DNA of 64,000 nucleotides, from contig NZ_JAHLQO010000003.1 in NCBI RefSeq assembly GCF_018919265.1, positions 248,001-312,000 on the forward strand. The letters run 5' to 3'. A model generated the notes under the pieces. That model ran no database searches. It was not told the DNA's origin and was given only the letters and a program-made list of their open reading frames with translations. This DNA comes from Peptoniphilus ovalis (lineage in GTDB: Bacteria; Bacillota; Clostridia; Tissierellales; Peptoniphilaceae). This document shows positions 25,377 to 35,421 of this stretch, piece after piece (position 1 is the stretch's first letter; each line of letters begins with the position of its first letter). Both the position numbers and the translations under genes were made by a program.

Positions 25377-26693
25377 ATGAAAATAGTTAAGTTTGGAGGA
25401 AGCTCTCTTGCTGATTCGGAGCAGTTTCAAAAAGTAAAAAACATCATTGAAGAAGACAGCGACAGAAAATATATTGTTGTATCTGCACCTGGAAAAGGAA
25501 AGCACAACAACCACAAAGTCACTGATCTTTTAGTTATGTGCCATCAATTGGCAAGTCATGATCTTAACTTTAATGAAGTTTTTAAAATTATTGAAGATGT
25601 TTTTGTAAATATTGTTGAAGACTTAAATCTTACAATTGATATTAGAACAATACTTGATGATGTTAAAAATGAAATTACTAATGGAGCTAGTTATGATTAT
25701 GTAATTAGTCGTGGAGAAAATTTATCCGCCCAAGTCCTATCTAACTATTTAGGATTTGAATTTATTGATTCAAAGGATTTAGTAGTTTTTAATAAGAGAA
25801 CTGTAGATTTTAATAAATCTGAGAAAAAGATTAAAGAAGTTTTAGAAGGCAAAGAATATGTAGTTATCCCTGGATTTTATGGATCCAACGAAGAAAGTAA
25901 GATTACAACTTTCTCCCGTGGAGGATCTGACATAACAGGTTCTATTATTGCATCTAGTTTAGGTGCAGAAAAATATGAAAACTTCACAGATGTAAGTGGA
26001 TTTTTAGTTGCTGATCCAAAAATTGTAAATAATCCTGCAACTATTAACACAATTACTTATAAAGAATTGAGAGAACTTTCATATATGGGAGCAAAAGTTC
26101 TTCACGAAGAAGCTCTATTCCCTTTAAGAGATAAAAATATTCCAATTAATATAAAAAACACAAATGCACCAGAAGATGCTGGAACTTTAATCCTAGCTAA
26201 GTGTGATTCTAAAAATACAAATATTGTCACAGGAATTTCTGGTAAAAAAGATTTTACTGTCATAAATTTAGAAAAAGTAAATATGAATTCTGAAATCGAC
26301 TTTTTCAGAAAGCTCACAACTGTATTTGAAAGTAATGACATCCCTATTGAGCATTTGCCATCAAGCATTGATTCAGTTTCAGTGGTTGTGTCTGATTTAA
26401 AATTAAGTTCAAAAATGGACAAAGTCTTAGAATCATTAAAAATTTATTTAAATGCAGACAAAATTTCAACTGAAAGAGATATTTCTCTTATTGCAGTTGT
26501 AGGACGAGGCATGATTAATGCTAAAGGTGTTTCAAGTAGAATTTTCACTGCTCTAGCAAAAAGTGGCGTAAATATAAAAATGATTAGCCAAGGATCAAGT
26601 GAAATTAATATTATCATTGGTGTAGAAACAAAAGATTTTGAAAATGCTATAAATTCAATTTATAAAGAGTTTTACAAGGAGGAAGAAAAATGA
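25377..26693 (+). CDS. lysC: Aspartate kinase
   Basis: A 438-residue aspartokinase, first step of the aspartate family: L-aspartate plus ATP to aspartyl phosphate. KFGGSSLAD (5-13) is the nucleotide site, FSRGGSDITGS lies near 181, and LHEEALFPLRDKNIPI closes the kinase domain. The C-terminal part (about 285-438) has two ACT domains (ISGKKDFTVINLE and VVGRGMINAKGVSSRIF), so feedback inhibition is expected. AAAGGAG precedes the ATG. It overlaps asd by four bases. The operon context indicates the threonine branch. Confidence 0.95.
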   Translation: MKIVKFGGSSLADSEQFQKVKNIIEEDSDRKYIVVSAPGKGKHNNHKVTDLLVMCHQLASHDLNFNEVFKIIEDVFVNIVEDLNLTIDIRTILDDVKNEITNGASYDYVISRGENLSAQVLSNYLGFEFIDSKDLVVFNKRTVDFNKSEKKIKEVLEGKEYVVIPGFYGSNEESKITTFSRGGSDITGSIIASSLGAEKYENFTDVSGFLVADPKIVNNPATINTITYKELRELSYMGAKVLHEEALFPLRDKNIPINIKNTNAPEDAGTLILAKCDSKNTNIVTGISGKKDFTVINLEKVNMNSEIDFFRKLTTVFESNDIPIEHLPSSIDSVSVVVSDLKLSSKMDKVLESLKIYLNADKISTERDISLIAVVGRGMINAKGVSSRIFTALAKSGVNIKMISQGSSEINIIIGVETKDFENAINSIYKEFYKEEEK

Positions 26694-27667
26694 AAAAAGT
26701 TAATGTAGCTGTTGTAGGTGCAACAGGTCTTGTTGGAAGCACAATGCTTAAAGTTTTAGAGGAAAGAAACTTCCCTATTGATAATTTATATGTATTCAGT
26801 TCTAAAAAATCTGCTGGAAAAAAAATTAAATTTGCCGGTAAAGAATATACAGTTGAAGAATTAACTGAAGATTCCTTTAAAGACATAGATATTAAAATTG
26901 CACTATTCTCAGCTGGCGGATCCGTAAGTGAAAAGTTTGCTCCAATTGCTGCTAAAGAAGGCGTTACAGTAATTGATAACAGTTCTGCTTTTAGAATGCA
27001 CGACGATGTACCTCTAGTAGTTCCTGAAATCAATCCTGAAGACATTAAAGAAAATAAAGGAATTATTGCAAATCCTAACTGTTCTACTATTCAATCAGTT
27101 CTTCCACTTAAACCAATTCTTGATGAATACGGAATTAAAAGAGTAATCTATTCAACTTATCAATCAGTTTCAGGTTCAGGAGTTAAAGGTATAGCAGATC
27201 TTGAGGAAGGTACTAAAACTGCTTACAAATATGAAATTCAAAACAACTGTATACCTCAAATCGACGTGTTCTTAGATAATGGATATACAAAAGAAGAAAT
27301 GAAAATGATTAACGAAACTAAGAAAATTCTTCATGACGATATGAAAGTTACAGCTACTACAGTTCGTGTACCTGTTAAAAATTCTCACAGCATTTCAATT
27401 AATGTTGAAACTGATAAGCCTTTTGAAATTGAAGATGTTAAGAAAATTATTTCTGATTATAAGGGACTTGTTCTTGAAGATAATCCATCTGAAGAAGTTT
27501 ATCCAATGCCACTTCACTCAAAAGATCACGACGAAGTTTATGTTGGAAGAATTAGAAGAGACTTTACAGTAGAAAATGGAATTAACTTATGGTCATGTGC
27601 AGATAATATTAGAAAAGGTGCTGCAACTAATGCTGTTCAAATAGCTGAAAAACTTTTGGAGGTATAA
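26690..27667 (+). CDS. asd: Aspartate-semialdehyde dehydrogenase
   Basis: A 325-residue enzyme that reduces aspartyl phosphate to aspartate semialdehyde with NADPH. GATGLVGSTM (10-19) is the nucleotide fold and IANPNCST holds the catalytic Cys131; the catalytic His lies in RVPVKNSHS. Overlaps lysC by four bases with GGAGG upstream; the next gene starts two bases after its stop. Confidence 0.96.
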   Translation: MKKVNVAVVGATGLVGSTMLKVLEERNFPIDNLYVFSSKKSAGKKIKFAGKEYTVEELTEDSFKDIDIKIALFSAGGSVSEKFAPIAAKEGVTVIDNSSAFRMHDDVPLVVPEINPEDIKENKGIIANPNCSTIQSVLPLKPILDEYGIKRVIYSTYQSVSGSGVKGIADLEEGTKTAYKYEIQNNCIPQIDVFLDNGYTKEEMKMINETKKILHDDMKVTATTVRVPVKNSHSISINVETDKPFEIEDVKKIISDYKGLVLEDNPSEEVYPMPLHSKDHDEVYVGRIRRDFTVENGINLWSCADNIRKGAATNAVQIAEKLLEV

Positions 27668-27668
27668 G

Positions 27669-28853
27669 ATGAACCTAGCATTAATGGGCTTTGGTACTGT
27701 TGGAACTGGAGTGGAAGAAATTCTTTTTAAAAAGAAGGATTTTCTTTCACAAAAAGGTTTTGACATAAATATTAAAAAAGTTTTAATAGCTAATGCAAAT
27801 AAAAAAAGATATCCAAAAGATGATAGTATTGAGTTTACTGCTAACTTTGATGAAATTTTAAATTCTGATGTAGACACAGTAATTGATGTAACTTCAAACT
27901 TAGAAGAGACTTATAAGAGAATAATTGAACTTATGAATGCAGGTAAAAATATTATTACTGCAAACAAGGCAGTTGTTTCAAAATATTTTGAAGAATTAAA
28001 CGAAACTGCAAGGAAAAATAATGTTTACTTTTCTTATGAAGCATCAGTTGGTGGAGCAATTCCTATAATTCACCCACTTATGGAAGAACTTCAATTTAAT
28101 GAAATAAATAGTGTCTCAGGAATTTTAAATGGAACATCTAACTTCATTTTATCTGAGATGGAAGAAAAAGGTCTAGATTATGATGTGGTTTTAAAAAAGG
28201 CACAAGATCTAGGATATGCAGAAGCTGATCCCACTGCTGATGTTTGTGGATTTGATTCTCAAAGAAAAATTAGAATACTATCTTCCCTATCATATAATGC
28301 AAAGATTAAGGAAGAAGAAATTTTAACTCTTGGCATTTCAAATATCAAAAAATCAAATATAGAATTTTCAAAAAATAATAACTACAATATTAGGCTTATA
28401 GCAAATTCCCAGCTAAAAGGCGAGAAAATTTATATTACAGTTATGCCAATGCTTGTGAAAGATCCTTTCTTTAGCAATACTATTAAATCTCTAAATAAAG
28501 TTAGAGTAACTGGAGAATATTTTGGTGAGTACAGATTCTTTGGTGCTGGTGCAGGAAAGCTTGAAACTGCCGATGCTGTAATTCGCGATCTTTTAAGAAT
28601 TTACAATTGCAGCGAAATCAAACCATTTTATACTGCAGAAAAAAATTATAAAGTTTCAACTGATTTAGAAAATAAATACTATATTTCTGTTAAGGAAGTT
28701 AAAGATGCACTTTATAAAGTAATTAATAGAGATGAAACAAATGATTTACATCATATTATTACAAAAAATCTTAACTTCGATGAGTTAAAGGATATTTTAA
28801 ATTCTTACGAAGAAGATGAAATTTTTGTAGCAGCAGTTGAGGAGGAAAAATGA
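27669..28853 (+). CDS. hom: Homoserine dehydrogenase
   Basis: A 394-residue enzyme that reduces aspartate semialdehyde to homoserine. The N-terminal Rossmann motif is MGFGTVGTGV (6-15); catalytic region NGTSNFILSEM followed by LGYAEADPTADVCGFDSQRK with the conserved acidic and lysine residues. The C-terminal tail after residue about 320 is shorter than in enzymes with a full ACT domain (usually about 430 residues), so regulation may differ. Overlaps the next gene by four bases. Confidence 0.94.
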   Translation: MNLALMGFGTVGTGVEEILFKKKDFLSQKGFDINIKKVLIANANKKRYPKDDSIEFTANFDEILNSDVDTVIDVTSNLEETYKRIIELMNAGKNIITANKAVVSKYFEELNETARKNNVYFSYEASVGGAIPIIHPLMEELQFNEINSVSGILNGTSNFILSEMEEKGLDYDVVLKKAQDLGYAEADPTADVCGFDSQRKIRILSSLSYNAKIKEEEILTLGISNIKKSNIEFSKNNNYNIRLIANSQLKGEKIYITVMPMLVKDPFFSNTIKSLNKVRVTGEYFGEYRFFGAGAGKLETADAVIRDLLRIYNCSEIKPFYTAEKNYKVSTDLENKYYISVKEVKDALYKVINRDETNDLHHIITKNLNFDELKDILNSYEEDEIFVAAVEEEK

Positions 28854-31144
28854 AATTTTTATCAACTAGAAATAAAGACTTAAAAATCTCTGCAAGAGAA
28901 GCAATAGTTAAGGGAATCTCAGAAGACGGTGGATTATTTGTCCCTGAAAGTTTTCCTAGGTTTGATATTTTTGAAAATATTGAATTAAAATACACTGACC
29001 TTGCTCACAAAATTTTATCATTATATCTTACAGATTTTGATGAAGGAGATTTAAAAGAATTAATCGAAAAATCTTACGCAACTTTCCCTGAATTTGTTGC
29101 AAATGTTGAGTACAATTCCAATGAATATCTTGAGCTATATCACGGAAAAACTTCAGCTTTTAAAGATTTTGCTCTTTGTTTATTACCAAATTTACTTGCT
29201 TATGCCAAAAAATCTCTTGGAATCGAAGATAAAACTTTAATTCTAACTGCAACTTCAGGAGATACTGGTAAAGCAGCCTTAGAAGGATTTTACAACAAAG
29301 AAAATATTGACATCTTAGTTGTTTATCCAACAGATGGAGTTTCTGCAGTTCAAAAACTTCAAATGGATACAACAGATTCATTAAATTCAAAAGTCATTGC
29401 AATCGAAGGAAACTTTGACGATGCACAAAGTTCTGTAAAAGAAATTTTTAATAATCCTGAAATTAAAAAATCTCTTTCAGATAAAAATGTGTACCTATCT
29501 TCTGCAAACTCAATAAATATTGGTAGACTTCTTCCACAAATTGTTTATTATTTTTATGCTTATGCAGATCTTTATAAAAATAATAAAATCCAAAAGGATG
29601 AAAAAATTTCTTTCTGTGTTCCAACTGGCAACTTTGGAGATATTTTAGCAGGATTTTATGCAAAAGAAATGGGACTTCCTGTAGATAAATTAATAATCGC
29701 ATCAAATTCTAATAATGTCCTTACAGATTTCTTTAGCACTGGAGTTTATAATGCCAACAGAGAATTAGAAAAGACAATGTCTCCTTCAATGGATATATTA
29801 ATTTCTTCAAACTTAGAAAGACTTCTATTCCACAAATCTTCGGATGAAGTTGTTGTCGAAAAGATGAATGATTTAAAAACTAAGGGAGAATTTAATTCAG
29901 ATATTAAATTTGATGAATTTTTGTGTGGTTTTGCAAATGAAGAAGAAACTTCTAAGACTATTTTAAAAGTTTATGAAGAAGACAAATATTTAATCGATCC
30001 ACATACTGCTGTTGCAAAATTTGTTGCAGATAAATGTGGAGTGAGTAATACAGTTATTCTTTCGACTGCAAGTCCTTACAAATTCTCATCTTCTGTTCTA
30101 TCTTCCCTTGGAGAAAAATTATCAGAAGATGAATTCGATAATATTGAATTATTAAATGAAAAAACTGGTGTGGAAATTCCAAAGGAAATTGCAAAACTTC
30201 GAAATAAAAAATTGATTCATGATACTAAAATTGATAAAAAAGATATTTCTAAAGAAGTATTAAATTTTTCCGATAGAGGAACAAGAATTTCTGTACCTGC
30301 AACTTCAGCAAACTTAGGACCAGGATTTGACGCACTTGGTCTTGCTGTTAATTTATACAATATTTGTGAGTACAAAAAAACTGATGAAGTTGAAGAATAC
30401 AATAAAAATATAAAAGAAAATTTAATTTATAAATCTTATGACTATACTTTTAATTACTATGGCGAAAAAAGTGTTCCAATAAAGATTGAATCTAAAACTG
30501 ATATCCCAATGTCTAGAGGACTTGGATCTTCATCAACTTGTGTAGTAATGGGAATCTTAGCAGCTTTCCATGAAATTCATAAAGAAATAGATAGAAGAGA
30601 GATTTTAAAAATCGCAACAGAGATTGAAGGTCATCCAGATAATGTATCTCCTGCAATTTTTGGAGGATTTACATCTACTGTTTTTGAAGATAATAAAATT
30701 TATCTTGAAGAATTTAAAGCTTCGGACAAGATTAAATTTTTAGCACTTATACCTGACTCACCACTATTAACTGAGAGTGCGAGAAAGGTTCTTCCTGAAA
30801 ATTATTCAAGAAAAGATGCTGTATTTAATATTTCTAGAACTTCTATACTTCCACTTGCTTTGATTTCTGGAAATTATGAAAACTTAAAAATTGCTTTCCA
30901 AGATAAAATCCACGAATCTTATAGATTTAAGTTAATTCCTGAAATGGATAAAATTCAAGCTGCTATAAAAGAAAGTGATGCAATTTCACATTACTTAAGT
31001 GGAGCTGGCTCAACAATTATGTTAGTTTTAAAAAGTGATGATTTTAAAACTAAAGAATTCTTGGGGGAAAAACTTTCAAAACTTGATGGCGACTATAAAT
31101 TAATTGATTTAGAAATCGATTATAAAGGAGCATTAATAATATAA
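28850..31144 (+). CDS. thrC: Threonine synthase-homoserine kinase fusion
   Basis: One 764-residue polypeptide joining the last two steps of threonine synthesis. Residues 1-465 are PLP-dependent threonine synthase (PLP lysine 105 in KTSAFKDFALC; TATSGDTGKAALEG binds phosphate). Residues about 477-764 are GHMP-family homoserine kinase (VPATSANLGPGFDALG, PMSRGLGSSS phosphate loop near 553, C-terminal SGAGSTIML). The join is a short charged linker (about 466-476) and the frame is continuous. The order is reversed relative to the reaction order. Usually these are two genes, thrC and thrB; bifunctionality is inferred from both domains looking intact. Confidence 0.93.
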   Translation: MKFLSTRNKDLKISAREAIVKGISEDGGLFVPESFPRFDIFENIELKYTDLAHKILSLYLTDFDEGDLKELIEKSYATFPEFVANVEYNSNEYLELYHGKTSAFKDFALCLLPNLLAYAKKSLGIEDKTLILTATSGDTGKAALEGFYNKENIDILVVYPTDGVSAVQKLQMDTTDSLNSKVIAIEGNFDDAQSSVKEIFNNPEIKKSLSDKNVYLSSANSINIGRLLPQIVYYFYAYADLYKNNKIQKDEKISFCVPTGNFGDILAGFYAKEMGLPVDKLIIASNSNNVLTDFFSTGVYNANRELEKTMSPSMDILISSNLERLLFHKSSDEVVVEKMNDLKTKGEFNSDIKFDEFLCGFANEEETSKTILKVYEEDKYLIDPHTAVAKFVADKCGVSNTVILSTASPYKFSSSVLSSLGEKLSEDEFDNIELLNEKTGVEIPKEIAKLRNKKLIHDTKIDKKDISKEVLNFSDRGTRISVPATSANLGPGFDALGLAVNLYNICEYKKTDEVEEYNKNIKENLIYKSYDYTFNYYGEKSVPIKIESKTDIPMSRGLGSSSTCVVMGILAAFHEIHKEIDRREILKIATEIEGHPDNVSPAIFGGFTSTVFEDNKIYLEEFKASDKIKFLALIPDSPLLTESARKVLPENYSRKDAVFNISRTSILPLALISGNYENLKIAFQDKIHESYRFKLIPEMDKIQAAIKESDAISHYLSGAGSTIMLVLKSDDFKTKEFLGEKLSKLDGDYKLIDLEIDYKGALII

Positions 31145-31165
31145 AGTTTAAATAAAGGAGAAAGC

Positions 31166-31669
31166 ATGAAAGACTTCAAAGTTAAAGACTTGGTAATTAC
31201 ATCATTGTTCATAGCATTAGTTTATGTTTTTACTTGGGTTGTCAAAATTCAACTTCCCTTTGCACCTAATGGTGGACTTATTCACTTAGGCAATGTCCCA
31301 TTCTTTCTAGCTGCAATATTTTTTGAAAAAAGAGTTGGAATGTTAGCTGGTGCTATTGGTATGGGTTTATTTGATCTAACAAGCGGATGGGTGATGTGGT
31401 CACCAATGACTATCATATCTGCTCTAATTATGGGATATATATTAAATAAACTTAATTATCCTAATTTAAAATTTAATAACTTAATCATTTCCTTTATTTT
31501 AGTGGCAATTGTAAAGGTAGTAGTATACTATATAGGAGAAATATTTATACTCCATTCATTTATACTTCCTCTTGCATCAATCCCTGGAAATATCATTCAA
31601 ATTTTGGTATCTTCAATAATTGTTTTAATTGTAATGAAACCTATGGAAAAGATTGTTAAGCAGATTTAA
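31166..31669 (+). CDS. ECF transporter S component (substrate unknown)
   Basis: A 167-residue membrane protein with about five to six hydrophobic helices and the layout of substrate-binding S components of energy-coupling factor transporters (KVKDLVITSLFIALVYVFTW start, PNGGLIHLGNVPFFLAAIFF, then WSPMTIISALIMGYILNK). The energising EcfA/T proteins must be elsewhere. It is the last gene of the threonine operon, 21 bases after the fusion, behind AAAGGAG. A vitamin such as B6 (cofactor of threonine synthase) is a guess from context only. Confidence 0.85.
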   Translation: MKDFKVKDLVITSLFIALVYVFTWVVKIQLPFAPNGGLIHLGNVPFFLAAIFFEKRVGMLAGAIGMGLFDLTSGWVMWSPMTIISALIMGYILNKLNYPNLKFNNLIISFILVAIVKVVVYYIGEIFILHSFILPLASIPGNIIQILVSSIIVLIVMKPMEKIVKQI

Positions 31670-31699
31670 AAAGTGTGGCAAGTTAGCCACACTTTTTTA
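31668..31699. terminator. Strong terminator of the threonine operon
   Basis: AAAAGTGTGGC-AAGTTA-GCCACACTTTTTT: 11-bp perfect stem with T run on the plus strand and A run on the other side. Confidence 0.92.
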
Positions 31700-31721
31700 T
31701 TGCAACAATATATCAATTGAT

Positions 31722-31753
31722 AAAAAAAGAAGCTGTATTTCTACAACTTCTTC
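31722..31753 (-). terminator. Terminator of the hut operon
   Basis: Minus strand AAGAAGTTGTA-GAAA-TACAGCTTCTT (11 pairs, one wobble) followed by seven T, just before the stop of the GlmL-like gene. Confidence 0.88.
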
Positions 31754-31757
31754 TAGT

Positions 31758-33095
31758 TTATAATTTTTTTAAATATTTATTTAATAATTTGTAGGAAGCT
31801 TCTTCATCAACAGTTGAAATAAGTCCTGCAGAAGATAAAATATATTCACTGTCAAGATAAAAATCTAAATCTTTATTGATTAAATATTTACCATCTAAAT
31901 TCTTTATCGCTCCAAGAATTTTCTTTGGCTCTCCTGAGTTAATTAGTGAACCACCTGTTCCAATGAACATTTCAGCTCTTCTTAGGTCTTTACCATACTG
32001 TTGATATATAGTTCTAGTTGGTGTTTTAATTTCCTTTAATCGACCAATATGTCTTTCAAGGGAAGTTTTCGTTGCTATATAACAAAGGGCATTATCAAAC
32101 TTAATATCTTTTTCTTCTTCAGGTATAAAGTTCGTGTGATTAAATCTGTATTCACACTGTTCTTTAGCATTCTCGATACCTAATTCTTTAAAAGGTTCAT
32201 CCCCAACTGATTCATAAAGAGCAGTTGCAGAATATCTCATACCCATATCCCCTTCAACAGTTCTCTTTTCATAAGGTTCATCAATTGCTGGCGATAAAAT
32301 ATTTTCTTCACCATAATATGATCTACCAATTGAGTGGATATCTGTTGTGGCTCCACCAATATCAACAGATAAAATCACTTTATCTAAAAACTTTGCATAG
32401 ACTGACATAGCTTTTTGAACTGCTATTGGAGTTGGAAGTAGAATTTCAAAATCTTTACTTAAAAGATCTATCCCCTTTGCATGAGCAATAGTTTTAATAA
32501 ATATATCACCAATAGTTTTTCTTAGGGGTCTATAATTAATAGTATTAGTAGTTGGCATTACATTCTCTGTAAATGTAAAGTTAATATTTGTATTAGAAAA
32601 AATCTCTTCTATTTCTTTATTTGCATCTACATTACCAGCTACCACTATAGGTATTTTTATATCTTTTTTAGCTAATTGTTTTGCGTTATAAATAATATTG
32701 TCCTTGTTTCCGTGATTAGTTCCGCCACATAGAACAATTACATCGGCACCTGAATTTTTAATCTCTTCAGTTTTTTCATCATTTATTTCATATGAATAAA
32801 CATTTAAAATCCTTGCGCCACTTGAAAGAGAAGCAAGTCTTGCAGCATTTGTTGTAAGGTTTTTCGAAAAACCTATTGCTACAACTTTTAAACCTCCAGA
32901 TGCTGATGAGCAACCTAGTATCTTATCAAATTTAACATCTTTACCTAATTTCTCAAAGGCATTATTAAATCCAATTCTTACATCTTTGTCAACTGTTGTG
33001 TAACTAGATGCATTAGCTAAAATTTCATTTGTATCTGTATCTACTATATGAAGTTTAGTGTAAGTTGACCCAACATCTACTAAAAGGTATCTCAT
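31758..33095 (-). CDS. glmL: GlmL/MutL-like protein (ASKHA fold, glutamate mutase-associated)
   Basis: A 445-residue protein of the MutL/GlmL family (not the mismatch-repair MutL). It has two ASKHA nucleotide-binding elements, LLVDVGSTYTKLHIVD (3-18) and ILSVDIGGATTDIHSIG (about 240-256). Such proteins are encoded with coenzyme-B12 glutamate mutase and are thought to help its assembly or reactivation. Here it ends the hut operon, overlapping fchA by four bases, while no mutS/mutE mutase subunit is in the window. The context suggests glutamate from histidine is passed to the methylaspartate pathway. Confidence 0.85.
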   Translation of the reverse strand: MRYLLVDVGSTYTKLHIVDTDTNEILANASSYTTVDKDVRIGFNNAFEKLGKDVKFDKILGCSSASGGLKVVAIGFSKNLTTNAARLASLSSGARILNVYSYEINDEKTEEIKNSGADVIVLCGGTNHGNKDNIIYNAKQLAKKDIKIPIVVAGNVDANKEIEEIFSNTNINFTFTENVMPTTNTINYRPLRKTIGDIFIKTIAHAKGIDLLSKDFEILLPTPIAVQKAMSVYAKFLDKVILSVDIGGATTDIHSIGRSYYGEENILSPAIDEPYEKRTVEGDMGMRYSATALYESVGDEPFKELGIENAKEQCEYRFNHTNFIPEEEKDIKFDNALCYIATKTSLERHIGRLKEIKTPTRTIYQQYGKDLRRAEMFIGTGGSLINSGEPKKILGAIKNLDGKYLINKDLDFYLDSEYILSSAGLISTVDEEASYKLLNKYLKKL

Positions 33096-33718
33096 GCTAA
33101 CTTTTCTTCAACGATTTTCATTATTTGTTCTTCATTCTTATCAACGATTTTTCTTACTTCAGCCATTTTATCTTCAAGTTCATGTCTATAAGATTCATCT
33201 TTAAGAGAATTAAGATTAATAATTACGTTTAAGAAAGCTCCTTCAACTGCAGCTCTAATATTTATAACTGCAACAGCTACGTCAGTAATTGCATTAGAGT
33301 TACCTTTTTCTGCAAGCTCTCTTGCATAGTCATAAAGTTCTGTAACTCTAGTTCCTAGTCCAAGAGGTACTTCAATAGCATTTTTGTAACCTTCTTGAAT
33401 TTTTTCTGATCTAGCAGCTTTTTCTTCTTCAGTTTCCTTTGGAAGTTTCATAGCATCCATAACACCATTAAAAGAATTAGCATCTTTGTCAATTCCTTCT
33501 ACAAAGTCATCTTTGTATTTAACTAATTCTTTTTGAAGTTCTTCCATTCTATCAGAAACATCTAGATATCTCTTCTTACCAATTGTAAGATTAGCAACCA
33601 TTGCTAGAAGTGAAGCAGCCATTGCTGCGTTTAATGCAGCAATGGAGCCACCTCCTGGTGCTGGAGAATCAGATGCTGTTTCATTAGCGAATTCTACTAT
33701 ATTTAAATCCTTAAGCAT
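33092..33718 (-). CDS. fchA: Formimidoyltetrahydrofolate cyclodeaminase
   Basis: A 208-residue cyclodeaminase/cyclohydrolase family protein. It converts 5-formimino-THF to 5,10-methenyl-THF and ammonia. The N-terminal ANETASDSPAPGGGSIAALNAAMAA is the family signature. It sits between fhs and the GlmL-like gene with AGGAGG upstream. The neighbouring FtcD supplies its substrate. Confidence 0.93.
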   Translation of the reverse strand: MLKDLNIVEFANETASDSPAPGGGSIAALNAAMAASLLAMVANLTIGKKRYLDVSDRMEELQKELVKYKDDFVEGIDKDANSFNGVMDAMKLPKETEEEKAARSEKIQEGYKNAIEVPLGLGTRVTELYDYARELAEKGNSNAITDVAVAVINIRAAVEGAFLNVIINLNSLKDESYRHELEDKMAEVRKIVDKNEEQIMKIVEEKLA

Positions 33719-33737
33719 TTTTTCCTCCTATTTAAGA

Positions 33738-35417
33738 TTAGAATAATCCTGTTATAGTACCATCATTATCAATATCCATTTTGTTAGCAGCTGGTACCTT
33801 TGGAAGTCCAGGCATAACCATGATATTTGAAGTTTGTACTACAATAAATCCTGCTCCTGCAGATACTCTAACATCTTGAATTTCAATGTCAAAGTCTGTT
33901 GGTGCACCCATTACATTTTTATCATCTGTAAATGAGAATTGAGTCTTAGCAACACAAATTGGAAGTTTATCAAGACCAAGTTTCTCAAGTGTTTTAACTT
34001 GTTTTTTAGCAGCTGTAGTAAATTTAGCTTGTCTACCTCTGTAAATTTCAGTAACTATTGTGTTAACCTTGTCTTCTATACTTGCATTTTCATCGTAAAG
34101 TGGTTTGAAGTTTTTGTTTCCTTCATCAATTAGTTCTACAACTTGTTTTGCAAGATCTTCAGCACCTTCTCCACCCTTAGCGAAGCATTCGCAAAGTGAA
34201 ATTCTAACGCCTAATTCTGCACAAAGTTCTTCAAGTTTTTTGATTTCAGCTTCAGTATCAGTGTCAAATCTGTTGATTGCTATAATTGGAGATACGCCAA
34301 ACTTCTTAACGTTTTCTACGTGTCTTCTTAAGTTTGCAAATCCTTTTTCTAAAGCATCTATATTTTCTTCTTTTAATTCTTTTTTATCTACTCCACCATG
34401 CATTTTAAGTGCTCTTATAGTAGCTACTATAACCACTGCATCTGGTGAAAGTCCAGCCATTCTACATTTAATGTCCATGAATTTTTCAGCACCTAAGTCA
34501 GCACCGAATCCTGCTTCTGTTACTGCATAGTCACTTGTAAGAAGTGCTAATTTAGTTGCAAGAATTGAGTTACATCCATGTGCAATGTTTGCAAAAGGTC
34601 CACCATGAATAAATGCTGGTGTGTTTTCAAGAGTTTGTACCATATTTGGTTTTAATGCATCTTTAAGAAGCATTGCTACTGCTCCTTGGATTTCAAGGTC
34701 AGCTACTGTTACAGGTTCTCCATCTAAATTATACGCAACAATCATCTTAGAAAGTCTTGTCTTTAAATCTTCAATATTTTCTGATAGACAAAGTACTGCC
34801 ATAATTTCAGATGCTACTGTAATCATGAAGTGGTCTTCTCTTGGGAATCCATCAGCTTTTTTACCAAGTGAAATTACAACATTTCTAAGGGATCTATCAT
34901 TCATGTCGATAACTCTCTTCCAAGTAATTTGTCTAGAATCTATTCTTAGAGCATTTCCTTGGTGAATGTGGTTATCTATACAAGCAGAAATAAGGTTATT
35001 TGCAGCTGTCATTGCGTGTAGGTCACCTGTGAAGTGAAGGTTTATATCTTCCATAGGAACTACTTGTGAATAACCTCCACCTGCTGCCCCACCTTTAACA
35101 CCAAAAACTGGTCCTAGAGATGGTTCACGAAGTGCTACTGCAGATTTTTTACCAATTCTGTTAAGTCCTTGAGTTAAACCAATTGAAACTGTAGATTTTC
35201 CTTCACCTGCTGGTGTTGGAGAAATTGCAGATACTAAAATTAATTTACCATATTCATTGTTCTTTTTAATTCTATTAATTGCATCCCAAGAAATCTTAGC
35301 TTTATATTTACCATATTGTTCTAAGTCGTCTTTTTCAAATCCAATTTTTGAAGCAACTTCTTCAATTGGAAGCATTGTAGCTTCGTCAGCTATCTGAATA
35401 TCAGTTTTAAATGCCAT
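33738..35417 (-). CDS. fhs: Formate-tetrahydrofolate ligase
   Basis: A 559-residue enzyme that here probably runs toward ATP: 10-formyl-THF plus ADP and phosphate to formate, THF and ATP. Signatures are [19 protein letters not shown] (P-loop, about 64-82) and [29 protein letters not shown] (from about 110). Only the cyclohydrolase step (FolD) between FchA and Fhs is missing from the cluster. GAGGAG precedes the ATG; four bases separate it from ftcD. Confidence 0.97.
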   Translation of the reverse strand: MAFKTDIQIADEATMLPIEEVASKIGFEKDDLEQYGKYKAKISWDAINRIKKNNEYGKLILVSAISPTPAGEGKSTVSIGLTQGLNRIGKKSAVALREPSLGPVFGVKGGAAGGGYSQVVPMEDINLHFTGDLHAMTAANNLISACIDNHIHQGNALRIDSRQITWKRVIDMNDRSLRNVVISLGKKADGFPREDHFMITVASEIMAVLCLSENIEDLKTRLSKMIVAYNLDGEPVTVADLEIQGAVAMLLKDALKPNMVQTLENTPAFIHGGPFANIAHGCNSILATKLALLTSDYAVTEAGFGADLGAEKFMDIKCRMAGLSPDAVVIVATIRALKMHGGVDKKELKEENIDALEKGFANLRRHVENVKKFGVSPIIAINRFDTDTEAEIKKLEELCAELGVRISLCECFAKGGEGAEDLAKQVVELIDEGNKNFKPLYDENASIEDKVNTIVTEIYRGRQAKFTTAAKKQVKTLEKLGLDKLPICVAKTQFSFTDDKNVMGAPTDFDIEIQDVRVSAGAGFIVVQTSNIMVMPGLPKVPAANKMDIDNDGTITGLF

Positions 35418-35421
35418 TATA

